Origin: Neopusillimonas maritima | GTDB lineage: Bacteria > Pseudomonadota > Gammaproteobacteria > Burkholderiales > Burkholderiaceae_B | DNA length: 64,000 bases | Assembly: GCF_003576595.1 (NCBI RefSeq) | Contig: NZ_NQOU01000002.1 | Coordinates: forward strand, 496,001 to 560,000 | Direction of reading: 5' to 3' | Shown: one piece after another, positions 33,353-42,189 of the stretch | How the letters are laid out: each line of letters opens with the position of its first letter | How positions within the stretch are numbered: the first letter of the stretch is position 1 | Position numbers and translations under genes: made by a program | The notes under the pieces: generated by a model | Told to the model about the DNA's origin: nothing | Databases searched by the model: none | What the model saw: only the letters and a program-made list of their open reading frames with translations

Positions 33353-34345
33353 ATGACCGATCACCGCCCACCTTCCCTTCACTCATCCAAACGTGTGCTG
33401 GCCCTGTGTGGCGGTGTCGGCGGCGCCAAACTTGCCCGTGGCCTGAACGATCTTATTACGCAACCCGGCAACCTCACTATTACGGTCAACACCGGCGACG
33501 ACTTTGAGCACCTGGGCCTCAACATATGCCCGGATCTGGACTCGGTTGTATACGCCTTGGCCGACAAGAACGACCGCGAGCGCGGCTGGGGGCGGGCCGA
33601 CGAAACCTGGCATTGCCTTGAGTCACTCAAAGAACTGGGCGCAGAAAGCTGGTTTGCGCTGGGCGACCGCGACCTGGCCATGCACCTTGAACGCAGCCAC
33701 CGCTTGCGCTCGGGGCAAACGTTGTCTGACGTTACCGCGCATATCTGCCGGCAACTGGGCATTCGCGCCCAAGTCATCCCCATGAGCAACAACCCGGTGC
33801 GTACGGTGCTTCACACCAACGAGGGTGCCCTGGCTTTTCAGGATTACTTTGTCCGCAAAATGGGTAAGCCCAAAGTGGAAAGCCTCTCTTATACCGGGGC
33901 CGACATCGCGCAGCCGCAAGCCGATTTAATGGCGCGTCTGGCCGACCCCGAACTGGACGCCATTGTTATTTGCCCGTCGAACCCGCAGCTCAGTATCGAA
34001 CCCATACTGGCCTTGAACGGTGTGCGCGAGGCATTGCGTCTTTCAAAAGTACCGGTTGTGGCGGTGTCCCCGCTCATTGGCGGCAAAGCAGTGAAAGGGC
34101 CGGCCGCAAAAATAATGCAAGAGCTCGAAATCCCGGTTGACTCCACCGGTATCGCACAGGTTTATCTCGACTTCATCAAGGGCTTGGTCATCGATCAGGC
34201 CGATGAGCTCGACGCAGCATACGTATCGGTTCCCACTGTAGTGACACAAACGTTGATGAAAAGCCCGGAAGACGCCTTGAGTCTTGCGCAAGCAACACTT
34301 GAATTTGCTGACAAATTGCGTCTTGAGGCCACTCAAACAAAGTAG
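33353..34345 (+). CDS. cofD: 2-phospho-L-lactate-type transferase (CofD/FbiA)
   Basis: The 330-residue product has 'VLALCGGVGGAKLARGLND', 'TVNTGDDFEHLGLNICPDLDSVVYALA' region, 'GWGRADETW' and 'ICPSNPQLSIEPILAL' with 'VAVSPLIGGKAVKGPAAKIM'. It joins Fo to the activated three-carbon acid to make (dehydro)F420-0. The start MTDHRPP (33353, GAGG nine bases before) is preferred over the longer GTG at 33269, which would run deep into cofE. Confidence 0.94.
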   Translation: MTDHRPPSLHSSKRVLALCGGVGGAKLARGLNDLITQPGNLTITVNTGDDFEHLGLNICPDLDSVVYALADKNDRERGWGRADETWHCLESLKELGAESWFALGDRDLAMHLERSHRLRSGQTLSDVTAHICRQLGIRAQVIPMSNNPVRTVLHTNEGALAFQDYFVRKMGKPKVESLSYTGADIAQPQADLMARLADPELDAIVICPSNPQLSIEPILALNGVREALRLSKVPVVAVSPLIGGKAVKGPAAKIMQELEIPVDSTGIAQVYLDFIKGLVIDQADELDAAYVSVPTVVTQTLMKSPEDALSLAQATLEFADKLRLEATQTK

Positions 34346-34356
34346 AGCGAGGATGT

Positions 34357-35106
34357 ATGACAGCTCACCGCCTGGCGGCAGTTATACCCGTTAAAAGTTT
34401 CAGCTATGCCAAACAACGGCTGCAGCCGGTATTGTCGGGCAGCGAGCGGCGGCTTCTTGCCCAAGCCATGTTTGAAGATGTCATGGACACGCTCACGCAG
34501 TGCCGGGCACTAAGCGGCGTCTATGTGATGACCAGCGACCCCGAGGCGGTGCAGCTTGCCGCCGATAGAGGAGTAAACACACTTCACGACCCGATTATCG
34601 GCGGGCTTTCAGGCGCCGTGGCTAGCGCTGCGCAAACCCTTAAAAGCGTTGGTTTTGAAGGCATGCTGGTGGTGCCGGCAGACGTACCGGGTATCGACAC
34701 ACGAAGTGTTGACCGCATTATCAACCAGCATGGCGCACCGCGATCAGTCACCCTGGTGCCGGCCTTGCGAGACGGTGGCACCAACGCCATGCTGTGTTCG
34801 CCACCCGATGTTATTCCGAACTGTTTCGGCCACAACAGTTTCCGGGCGCACTGCCAGTTGGCGGCCTCGTCGGGCGCGCAATTGAACACGTTAAGCCTGC
34901 CCCAACTTCAATACGACATCGACCGGCCCCTTGATTTGCTTTCCTTCCTGCAACAGGAAAGCCCGACCCGCACGTACCGCTTTTTAATTCAAAGCGGCAT
35001 TGCCGACCGTTTACACCAAACTTCGCGCTCCGTTTTTTCATTGGCGAGTACGTTTTTTCCGTATGCCGAACAAACGCCGGCCATTTCGAGCATTCACAAA
35101 GGATGA
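34357..35106 (+). CDS. cofC: Phospholactate/PEP guanylyltransferase
   Basis: This 249-residue nucleotidyltransferase has 'AVIPVKSFSYAKQRLQPVL', 'VVPADVPGID', 'DGGTNAMLCSPP' and 'GHNSFRAHC' with 'YDIDRPLDL'. It activates phosphoenolpyruvate, 2-phospholactate or 3-phosphoglycerate with GTP for CofD; the choice cannot be read safely by eye. About 45 C-terminal residues extend past the conserved core. It overlaps the longer possible fbiC start by four bases. Confidence 0.92.
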   Translation: MTAHRLAAVIPVKSFSYAKQRLQPVLSGSERRLLAQAMFEDVMDTLTQCRALSGVYVMTSDPEAVQLAADRGVNTLHDPIIGGLSGAVASAAQTLKSVGFEGMLVVPADVPGIDTRSVDRIINQHGAPRSVTLVPALRDGGTNAMLCSPPDVIPNCFGHNSFRAHCQLAASSGAQLNTLSLPQLQYDIDRPLDLLSFLQQESPTRTYRFLIQSGIADRLHQTSRSVFSLASTFFPYAEQTPAISSIHKG

Positions 35107-35114
35107 TTATTGCT

Positions 35115-37547
35115 ATGCAAAACTCAAACTCCCGCATGCACACGCCTCTTTCTGAAAGCGCGGCCTACGACCTGATTAACCAACCGATTTCGTCGCTGTG
35201 CAAGACAGCGGCCCAATTGCGCGACGCCGGCCACGGCGAAGTTGTTTCCTATTCTCGTAAGGTTTTTATTCCGCTTACCCAGTTGTGCCGCGATGTGTGC
35301 CATTACTGCACCTTTGCGCAAACACCGCGCAAAATGCCCGCGCCCTACTTAAGCATTCAACAGGTTGTTGATATCGCCCGCCAGGGCGCCAAAACGCAGT
35401 GCAAGGAAGCTTTGTTCACTCTGGGTGACAAACCCGAGTTACGCTACCGCGCTGCGCGCGAAGCGCTCGACGAAATGGGTTACGACAGCACCATCAGTTA
35501 CCTGATTGCGGCCTGCAAGGCGGTGTACGAGGAAACCGGGCTTATTCCGCATGTGAACCCGGGCCTGCTCACGCGCGACGATTTACTGCAATTGCGCACG
35601 GTTTCTGCGTCGCAGGGCATTATGCTCGAGAACGTTTCGCCCCGTTTGTGCGAACCGGGCCAAGCCCATTACGGCTCGCCCGACAAGCACCCCGAGGCAC
35701 GCCTGGAAACCCTTCGACTGGCCGGTGAAACCCGGGTTCCGTTCACGTCGGGCATTCTGATTGGCATCGGCGAAACCCGGCGCGAGCGCATCGACTCACT
35801 GCTGGCTTTGCGCAAGCTGGATCAGGAATTCGGGCACATTCAGGAAATCATTGTTCAGAATTTCCGCCCCAAGCCCGGCACCCTCATGGCCAACGCCGAA
35901 GCGCCGTCGCTTGAAGAGCACCTATGGACAATCGCCGCAGCACGTTTGATTTTCGGGCCGGACGCCAACATTCAGGCCCCGCCCAACCTTCAGCCTGAAG
36001 GCCTGAAGCAATTAATCGATGCCGGCATTAACGACTGGGGCGGCGTCTCGCCCATTACGCCCGACCACGTGAACCCGGAAGCGCCCTGGCCGCACCTTGA
36101 GGCGCTGTCGGTGGCAACGGAAAAAGCCGGCAAGGTTCTGGCCGAACGTTTAACTGTTTATCCCAAATACGTACGCGAACTGGCCGACTGGGTCGACCCC
36201 GGTTTCCATACCCGTATTCTGCAATTAAGCGACGGCCATGGCCTGGCTTACACCGACGCCTGGACGGCCGGCAGCCAAACTCCGCCCCCTGAAAAAATCG
36301 TTCGGCAAGCCAAACAGGCCCCTTGCAGCGGCCCGGCCGTGCACAGCGAAGTCAGCGCCATTCTGAGCCGCGCACAAGCGGGAAGAACCTTAACCGAGCG
36401 TCACATTGAACGCCTGTTTCAGGCCCATGGCAGCGCCTTTTCCACCATTTGTCAGGCCGCCGATGAGGTACGCCGTCACGTGAACGGCAACGACGTCACG
36501 TTTGTGGTGAATCGCAATATCAACTACACCAACATCTGCGGTTACCGCTGCCAGTTTTGTGCATTCGCAAAAGGCAAGGGCGCGGAAGATTTGCGCGGCA
36601 AGCCTTATGACTTGCCGTTAGAGGAAATTCAACGGCGTGTGCTGGAAGCGTGGGAGCGTGGCGCTACCGAAGTGTGCATGCAAGGCGGCATTCACCCCTC
36701 GTACACCGGTGAAACCTATAAGGAAATTTGCGAGACCGTGAAAGCGGTGGTGCCGGAAATGCATATTCATGCGTTTTCGCCGCTGGAGATCTGGCAAGGC
36801 GCCGAAACCTTGAACATGCCGCTGAAAGACTACCTGTTGATGCTGAAGGAAAGCGGACTGTCGACACTGCCGGGCACGGCGGCTGAAATTCTCGACGACG
36901 AAATCCGCAAGATTATTTGTGTCGATAAGGTCACCACAGACCAATGGATGCAGGTAATGCGCTCGGCCCATCAGGTTGGCCTGAAAAGCACGTCAACGAT
37001 TATGTTTGGCCACATTGAAGGCTACAAACATTGGGCGCGCCACTTGCTGCTGCTGCGCGAACTGCAAATGGAAACCGGCGGCATTACCGAGTTCGTGCCG
37101 CTGCCGTTCGTTCATATGGAGTCGCCCATTTACAGAAAAGGGCGCGCACGCAAAGGCCCCACTTTCCGCGAGGCGATTCTGATGCACGCGGTGGGGCGTT
37201 TGGCGCTGCACCCGCACATACCGAACATTCAGGCTTCGTGGGTGAAAATGGGCGTAACCGGTGTTGAGCTGTGCCTGAACGCCGGCGCCAACGACCTGGG
37301 CGGCACGCTGATGAACGAAACCATTTCACGCTCGGCCGGCGCGTCGCACGGCCAGGAAATGACGGCGCCCACGTTAGAGTCGCTGTTGATTTCAATGGGG
37401 CGTACGCCGCGCCAACGTTCCACTGCCTACGGCTCCGTTCCCGAGCATTTGCAACAACGGGCGCGGGAAGCCAAGCCCCCCATTCAGGCCATCGTGCCGC
37501 TTATGCGCAAACATGCCAAACGCCCCCGGGAAGTGGCTCATGTATAG
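35115..37547 (+). CDS. fbiC: Fo synthase, fused CofG-CofH radical SAM enzyme
   Basis: The ~810-residue protein has two radical SAM domains. The N-terminal one (CofG type) has CRDVCHYC (C58, C62, C65) and the C-terminal one (CofH type) has CGYRCQFC (C475, C479, C482). It makes the deazaflavin Fo from tyrosine and the flavin precursor. The fused form is typical of actinobacteria and some other bacteria, whereas archaea and cyanobacteria have two proteins. ATG 35115 is preferred (AAAGGA 11 bases before); ATG 35103 overlaps that site. Confidence 0.95.
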   Translation: MQNSNSRMHTPLSESAAYDLINQPISSLCKTAAQLRDAGHGEVVSYSRKVFIPLTQLCRDVCHYCTFAQTPRKMPAPYLSIQQVVDIARQGAKTQCKEALFTLGDKPELRYRAAREALDEMGYDSTISYLIAACKAVYEETGLIPHVNPGLLTRDDLLQLRTVSASQGIMLENVSPRLCEPGQAHYGSPDKHPEARLETLRLAGETRVPFTSGILIGIGETRRERIDSLLALRKLDQEFGHIQEIIVQNFRPKPGTLMANAEAPSLEEHLWTIAAARLIFGPDANIQAPPNLQPEGLKQLIDAGINDWGGVSPITPDHVNPEAPWPHLEALSVATEKAGKVLAERLTVYPKYVRELADWVDPGFHTRILQLSDGHGLAYTDAWTAGSQTPPPEKIVRQAKQAPCSGPAVHSEVSAILSRAQAGRTLTERHIERLFQAHGSAFSTICQAADEVRRHVNGNDVTFVVNRNINYTNICGYRCQFCAFAKGKGAEDLRGKPYDLPLEEIQRRVLEAWERGATEVCMQGGIHPSYTGETYKEICETVKAVVPEMHIHAFSPLEIWQGAETLNMPLKDYLLMLKESGLSTLPGTAAEILDDEIRKIICVDKVTTDQWMQVMRSAHQVGLKSTSTIMFGHIEGYKHWARHLLLLRELQMETGGITEFVPLPFVHMESPIYRKGRARKGPTFREAILMHAVGRLALHPHIPNIQASWVKMGVTGVELCLNAGANDLGGTLMNETISRSAGASHGQEMTAPTLESLLISMGRTPRQRSTAYGSVPEHLQQRAREAKPPIQAIVPLMRKHAKRPREVAHV

Positions 37548-38235
37548 AACGGACACCCTCGAACGGCCGTGGCAAGACCCTGCCGACGTCGGTGAAGCAT
37601 CGCCCGATGCTCGCTTCACCGACGTTGTATTGAACCGGCGATCGGTGCGGCGCTACCTGCCCGAGCAGCCCCCTTTGGCAGCAATTAACCGGCTGCTGGA
37701 AATGGCTGTTACCGCGCCGTCGGCGCATAATCGGCAACCCTGGCGATTTGTGGTGATTCGCAGCTACCAGGAAAAAGCCAGGCTGGCCAAAGCCATGGGC
37801 GACAAGCTTGAACGCGACCGCATGGCCGACAACGACGACCCCGTCGACATCAAGAACGACGTTGCGCGTTCTTTCGCCCGCATTACCGGCGCGCCCACGC
37901 TCATTCTGCTGTGCGTCACGATGGCGGAGATGGACAGCTACCGCGACGCCGACCGAAGCCGACATGAATTCTGCATGGCAACGCAAAGTGTTGCCATGGC
38001 GGGCCAGAACATCATGCTGGCTGCGCAAGCATCCGGGCTTTCATCGTGCTGGATGTGCGCCCCCATGTTTTGCCCGACACTGGTTCAAACAACGCTGAAC
38101 CTGCCTGAAGACTGGGTTCCGCAAGGCATGCTTACAGTGGGATATCCGGCAAATACAGGCAAGCCTTTTGTTCGCAAGCCGATACAAGATGTTGTCGTTT
38201 ATCTCGACGAGGCACCCCATGCCACGTCCCAATAA
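37540..38235 (+). CDS. Nitroreductase-family protein, FbiB C-terminal-like
   Basis: The 231-residue product is an FMN-dependent nitroreductase fold: 'RRSVRRYLPEQPP', 'TAPSAHNRQPWRFVVI', 'SVAMAGQNIMLAAQASGLSSCWM' region and 'LPEDWVPQGMLTVGYP'. It resembles the C-terminal half of FbiB, which reduces dehydro-F420-0. It overlaps the fbiC stop by eight bases, so it is part of the F420 operon. If it has this role, the pathway here uses PEP. The alternative is an unrelated nitro or enoate reductase. Confidence 0.82.
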   Translation: MYRTDTLERPWQDPADVGEASPDARFTDVVLNRRSVRRYLPEQPPLAAINRLLEMAVTAPSAHNRQPWRFVVIRSYQEKARLAKAMGDKLERDRMADNDDPVDIKNDVARSFARITGAPTLILLCVTMAEMDSYRDADRSRHEFCMATQSVAMAGQNIMLAAQASGLSSCWMCAPMFCPTLVQTTLNLPEDWVPQGMLTVGYPANTGKPFVRKPIQDVVVYLDEAPHATSQ

Positions 38236-38268
38236 TTTTCTTAATTACAACGCATTACAGGAGACGTC

Positions 38269-39489
38269 ATGTTCACCCACAACAAAAACGCAACCCGTTC
38301 CGACTACCCCGCCGAGTTGCAGCACATCATGAATCTTGAGCGAGCAAATGAATCGCGCGAATGGCTTTCAAGCTGGCGCATGCTAAGCGTGGAACCCACC
38401 CCCCTTGTCTCCATGAAACACCTGGCCCAAAAACTGGGGGTGGGTGCCGTTTTCCTGAAAGACGAATCGAAACGCTCTCCTTTAGGCAGTTTCAAAGCGT
38501 TAGGTGCGTCAATTGCACTGGTCAGACTCATCTTGCGTAAATTCCCCGACGCAGGCTTCACCGCCCAATCGCTTTTCAAAGGCGAACACGCGCAAACACT
38601 TAAAGACTTCACGGTTGTCAGCGCCACTGCCGGGAACCACGGTTCTTCATTGGCTGCGGCCGCGCGGGATATTGGATGCCGCTGTGTGATTGTTTTAAGC
38701 AGCCAGGTGAGTGCCGACCGCGAAAACGCCATTGCCTCGAACGGCGCGGAAATTGTGCGCGTTGCGGGCGACTACGATGACTCGGTTGAACATGCCGAGT
38801 CTTTATCGAAAACAGAAGGCTGGCTGGTGGTGTCGGACACTTCTTACGAAGGCTATGAAGAGATCCCCCGCGACGTGATGCAAGGTTACGCCACGATTCC
38901 GTCGGAAGTCATCGACCAGCTGGATGCAAAGAACGCCGATACTCCCCCGTTTACCCACGTGTTTTTGCAAGGCGGCGTGGGCGGCATGGCAGCCGGTATT
39001 ACCGCATACTTGTGGGAGCGCTACGGTAAAAAACGCCCCACCCTGATTGTGGTGGAACCGAACCAGGCCGATTGCCTTTACCAAAGTGCGCTTGCCGGGC
39101 ATGCGGCCAGCGCAACCGGTGATATCGACTCTTTAATGGCCGGCCTGGCGTGCGGCGAAGCGTCTCCGCTGGCGTGGCGTTTCCTGCAACCCGCCTGCGA
39201 TTATTTCATTACCGTATCCGATACGAAAGCCGTTGAAGCCATGAAGATATTGGCGGAAGGACAATACGGCGATGTACCGATTGTGAGCGGCGGCTCCGGT
39301 GCGGCAGGCCTGGCGGCCCTTGTTGAACTCACCGAAAACGCCGCGCAAGGTAAAGAAGCCGGCATCAACGAAACATCCAAAATATTGTTGATTAATACCG
39401 AAGGGGCCACCGCGCCCACCGATTATCTGAAGCAAGTAGGTAAAACTGCGGAAGAAGTGCTTGCCGCCGCAGCCAAGGTGCAGGCCTGA
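38269..39489 (+). CDS. Diaminopropionate ammonia-lyase-like PLP enzyme
   Basis: A 406-residue fold type II PLP enzyme of the DpaL/YgeX family: 'SPLGSFKALGAS' with the Schiff-base K76, 'SATAGNHGSSLAAAAR', 'FLQGGVGGMAAGITAYLW' and the phosphate loop 'SGGSGAAGLAAL'. Known members turn 2,3-diaminopropionate into pyruvate and ammonia. AGGAG precedes the ATG. It ends the pxpA-F420 operon and is followed by a terminator. In the island it could deaminate an amino acid produced by ring opening (inference). Confidence 0.87.
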   Translation: MFTHNKNATRSDYPAELQHIMNLERANESREWLSSWRMLSVEPTPLVSMKHLAQKLGVGAVFLKDESKRSPLGSFKALGASIALVRLILRKFPDAGFTAQSLFKGEHAQTLKDFTVVSATAGNHGSSLAAAARDIGCRCVIVLSSQVSADRENAIASNGAEIVRVAGDYDDSVEHAESLSKTEGWLVVSDTSYEGYEEIPRDVMQGYATIPSEVIDQLDAKNADTPPFTHVFLQGGVGGMAAGITAYLWERYGKKRPTLIVVEPNQADCLYQSALAGHAASATGDIDSLMAGLACGEASPLAWRFLQPACDYFITVSDTKAVEAMKILAEGQYGDVPIVSGGSGAAGLAALVELTENAAQGKEAGINETSKILLINTEGATAPTDYLKQVGKTAEEVLAAAAKVQA

Positions 39490-39538
39490 TCTAAAAAAAA
39501 CAATTTAAGAAACCTGAACCCCGGCATGACAGGCCAAG

Positions 39539-39574
39539 TAAAAAGGGCGGCGAAGGAATTCGTCGCCCTTTTAC
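39539..39574 (+). terminator. Rho-independent terminator after the F420 operon
   Basis: A stem with 14-base arms (AAAAGGGCGGCGAA and TTCGTCGCCCTTTT, one G-T pair, loop GGAA) lies 50 bases after the ammonia-lyase stop and ends in a T-rich stretch. Its symmetric A and T ends allow it to stop the convergent ccdAB transcript also. Confidence 0.85.
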
Positions 39575-39597
39575 TATCACGTGCGCAACGCACCGCA

Positions 39598-39915
39598 TCA
39601 ATAACCGTGAAACAAAAAATCGAGCGCAGCCGTAATTCTTGCGTGCTCATGCGTTAATGAAGCAACAGCACGCTTCAAAACACGCCGTGGTATGGCACCC
39701 ATCTTAGGCGTTTCCAGTAAATAGCTTTCACCGTTAATTTCAAATACGGGCGTAAGATGCGTTGACAACTTCACATTCGGAAAGTCGCTTAAACGGCGCA
39801 ACGGTATCACAACGCAACTGCCTAAGTCGTCCAGAAGATCGCTTTGCACATTAAGCAAATAAGGCGTGGTTGTGGCGTGCTTGCCTGGGTTGGCATAAAC
39901 ATCGAAACGCGCCAT
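39598..39915 (-). CDS. ccdB: CcdB-family toxin
   Basis: The 105-residue product shows 'MARFDVYANPGK', 'TPYLLNVQSDLLDDLGSCVVIPL' region, 'LTPVFEINGESYLLETPKMGAIP' region and a short hydrophobic end (ALDFLFHGY). CcdB poisons DNA gyrase. The C-terminus is …HGY, not the W-G-I end that contacts gyrase in plasmid F CcdB, so activity is uncertain. The start shares one base with the ccdA stop (TAATG), which excludes the ATG at 39930. Confidence 0.88.
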   Translation of the reverse strand: MARFDVYANPGKHATTTPYLLNVQSDLLDDLGSCVVIPLRRLSDFPNVKLSTHLTPVFEINGESYLLETPKMGAIPRRVLKRAVASLTHEHARITAALDFLFHGY

Positions 39916-40151
39916 TAGAAACTTTTCCACTCATCGAGCGGTAATCCTTCATTTTCAATGGTTTCGTTATAGGCGTTTATAAAGCCCGCATGCTCGTTAC
40001 GCCAACGACGCGCTTGCTCAAGACGAACAATTTCCCGCAAATGTGCATCGCACACTTGCGAAATATTGATCCCCAATTGCTTTGCTTGCTTTAAAACGTC
40101 GACACTGAGGCTTAAATTGGTCGCACGCTTGGCGGAGTGCGTAGTTATCAT
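39915..40151 (-). CDS. ccdA: CcdA-family antitoxin
   Basis: The 78-residue product has an N-terminal ribbon-helix-helix ('KRATNLSLSVDVLKQAKQLGINIS' region) and an acidic tail ('NAYNETIENEGLPLDEWKSF') that matches the CcdA toxin-wrapping end, where …DEWxxF is typical. The start MITTHS (40151) has AAGGA six bases before it; longer starts at 40157 or 40190 are less likely. It is located between the F420 operon and cysNC. Confidence 0.88.
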   Translation of the reverse strand: MITTHSAKRATNLSLSVDVLKQAKQLGINISQVCDAHLREIVRLEQARRWRNEHAGFINAYNETIENEGLPLDEWKSF

Positions 40152-40163
40152 TTCCATTCCTTT

Positions 40164-40182
40164 TGCGCACTTAATATGCGCA
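40164..40182. promoter_or_regulatory. Putative CcdA operator
   Basis: Two copies of the self-complementary TGCGCA (40164-40169 and 40177-40182), centres 13 bases apart, lie just upstream of ccdA with a TTAATA between them. Paired short palindromes of this type suit a ribbon-helix-helix repressor. Role inferred. Confidence 0.4.
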
Positions 40183-40233
40183 TAAATCATAGCCCTATAT
40201 TAATATTGGAATGGAACTTGCGCAACGCACCGC

Positions 40234-42189
40234 TTACAACAGCCCCGCCAACCTAGTCACAATCGCACCCATTTCTTCGCTTTCGGTTTTCACCAATACA
40301 TCGGGTCGTTCCGGCGCTTCGTACGCACTGTTGATACCGGTCATGTTGGGAATTTCACCTTTACGGGCACGTTTGTACAAGCCTTTGGGATCGCGGGCTT
40401 CACACACTTCCAGCGGCGTATCCACGAACACTTCCATAAAACGCTCTTCGCCAATGAGTTCGCGCGCCATGTCACGCTCGCGACGGTAGGGCGAAATAAA
40501 CGCGGTCATGACGATTAAACCGGCGTCCATCATGAGCTTGGCCACTTCAGCAATGCGGCGGATATTTTCCACTCGGTCGGCTTCGGTAAAGCCCAGGTCT
40601 TTGTTCAGGCCCTGGCGAATATTGTCGCCGTCCAGAATGTAGGTGCGGCGGCCCTGTTCGTGCAATTGCTTTTCCAGGACATTGGCAATAGTGGATTTAC
40701 CCGAGCCCGACAGGCCGGTGAACCAAATGACTTTACCGGGGTGGCCGTTCAGGCGTTCGCGGTCTTCACGCGTAATGCTTAGCGCCTGGCGATGCACGTT
40801 CTGGGCGCGTCGCAGGCTGTGGGTAATCATGCCCGCCGCAACGGTGGCATGGGTGAAGCGGTCGACCAGAATAAAGCCGCCCAGCGCGGGCAGATTGGCA
40901 TACGTATCGAACGCCACCGGACGGCTCAGCGCCACATTACACACGCTAATGTCATTCAGGCCCAACTGCCTTGCGGCCTCATGGGCCAGGGTGTTCACGT
41001 TAATGCGATGTTTAATAGTCGTTAGCGTGGCGCCGGCCCACTGATTGGCCAGCTTCATTTCATAGCTGCGCCCCACCAGGCCGGGGTCGTCGTGCATCCA
41101 GACAATGGTGGCTTCGAATTGGTCGGTTGTGTTTAACGGCGTGTCGGCGCGCGTAAGAATGTCGCCCCGCGAGGCATCGATTTCGGTGTCCAGCGTGAGC
41201 GTAATGGCATCGCCGGCCTGGGCCTTGTTCAGATCGCCGTCCATGGTGACGATGCGCGCGACATTGGCGGTTTGGCCCGAGGCGGTGACGCGCACGGTTT
41301 CGCCGGGTTCAATATGCCCGGCCACGACGGTACCGCTGAAACCACGGAAGTCGGCGTCGGGCCGGTTCACCCATTGCACCGGCAGCACAAACTGTTGGTC
41401 GTTTCGGCGCGTAACCGGTACGGTTTCCAGATAGCCCAATAAAGTGGGGCCGGTATACCAGCCCGTATGGGCGGAGCGCTCCACCATGTTGTCGCCCTTC
41501 AGCGCCGACACGGGAATCGCGGTGATGCTTTCAAACCCCAACGCTTGAGCAAAGGTTTTGAAGGTTTCTTCTATTTCATTGAATGTGGCCTGGTTGTAGT
41601 TGACCAGATCCATTTTGTTCACTGCCAGCACCACGTGGCGAATGCCCACCAGCGACGTTAAGAAGGCGTGACGCCGGGTTTGGGTTAACACGCCCTGGCG
41701 CGCATCGGCCAGCAACACGGCCACGTCGGCTGTTGAGGCACCCGTGACCATATTGCGAGTGTACTGCTCGTGACCGGGGGTGTCGGCCACAATGAATTTG
41801 CGATGCTGCGTGGCAAAGAAACGATAGGCCACGTCAATCGTAATACCCTGTTCGCGCTCGGCCGCCAGGCCATCCACCAACAGCGCGAAGTCGATCTCTT
41901 CGCCTTGCGTGCCGTGGCGGCGTGAATCGGCTTCCAGCGTGGCAAGCTGGTCATCAAACAGTTGCTTGGACTCCCACAGCAGGCGACCGATCAGGGTGCT
42001 TTTACCGTCATCGACACTGCCGCAGGTAATAAAGCGCAACAGGTCGTGGCCCGATTGCTGGGCGATCCAATCGGCGGCGCTGGTGTATTCCACCGGCGTA
42101 TGTGTCGTTGTTTGCTTTCGCGCTTTTGCCGTTTCAGATGCACCGTCGGACACTTTCTGTTGAGCGGAATTTGTATTCGAGCGAGCCAT
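40234..42189 (-). CDS. cysNC: Sulfate adenylyltransferase subunit 1 / APS kinase fusion
   Basis: The 651-residue protein starts with a ~30-residue polar leader, then the EF-Tu-like GTPase of CysN ('[16 protein letters not shown]', '[12 protein letters not shown]', 'NKMDLV'), beta-barrel domains, and a C-terminal APS kinase ('[18 protein letters not shown]' near residue 470, '[15 protein letters not shown]'). It drives ATP sulfurylase with GTP and then phosphorylates APS to PAPS. This agrees with the PAPS-type CysH encoded at 51.9 kb. It overlaps cysD by one base. Confidence 0.95.
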   Translation of the reverse strand: MARSNTNSAQQKVSDGASETAKARKQTTTHTPVEYTSAADWIAQQSGHDLLRFITCGSVDDGKSTLIGRLLWESKQLFDDQLATLEADSRRHGTQGEEIDFALLVDGLAAEREQGITIDVAYRFFATQHRKFIVADTPGHEQYTRNMVTGASTADVAVLLADARQGVLTQTRRHAFLTSLVGIRHVVLAVNKMDLVNYNQATFNEIEETFKTFAQALGFESITAIPVSALKGDNMVERSAHTGWYTGPTLLGYLETVPVTRRNDQQFVLPVQWVNRPDADFRGFSGTVVAGHIEPGETVRVTASGQTANVARIVTMDGDLNKAQAGDAITLTLDTEIDASRGDILTRADTPLNTTDQFEATIVWMHDDPGLVGRSYEMKLANQWAGATLTTIKHRINVNTLAHEAARQLGLNDISVCNVALSRPVAFDTYANLPALGGFILVDRFTHATVAAGMITHSLRRAQNVHRQALSITREDRERLNGHPGKVIWFTGLSGSGKSTIANVLEKQLHEQGRRTYILDGDNIRQGLNKDLGFTEADRVENIRRIAEVAKLMMDAGLIVMTAFISPYRRERDMARELIGEERFMEVFVDTPLEVCEARDPKGLYKRARKGEIPNMTGINSAYEAPERPDVLVKTESEEMGAIVTRLAGLL

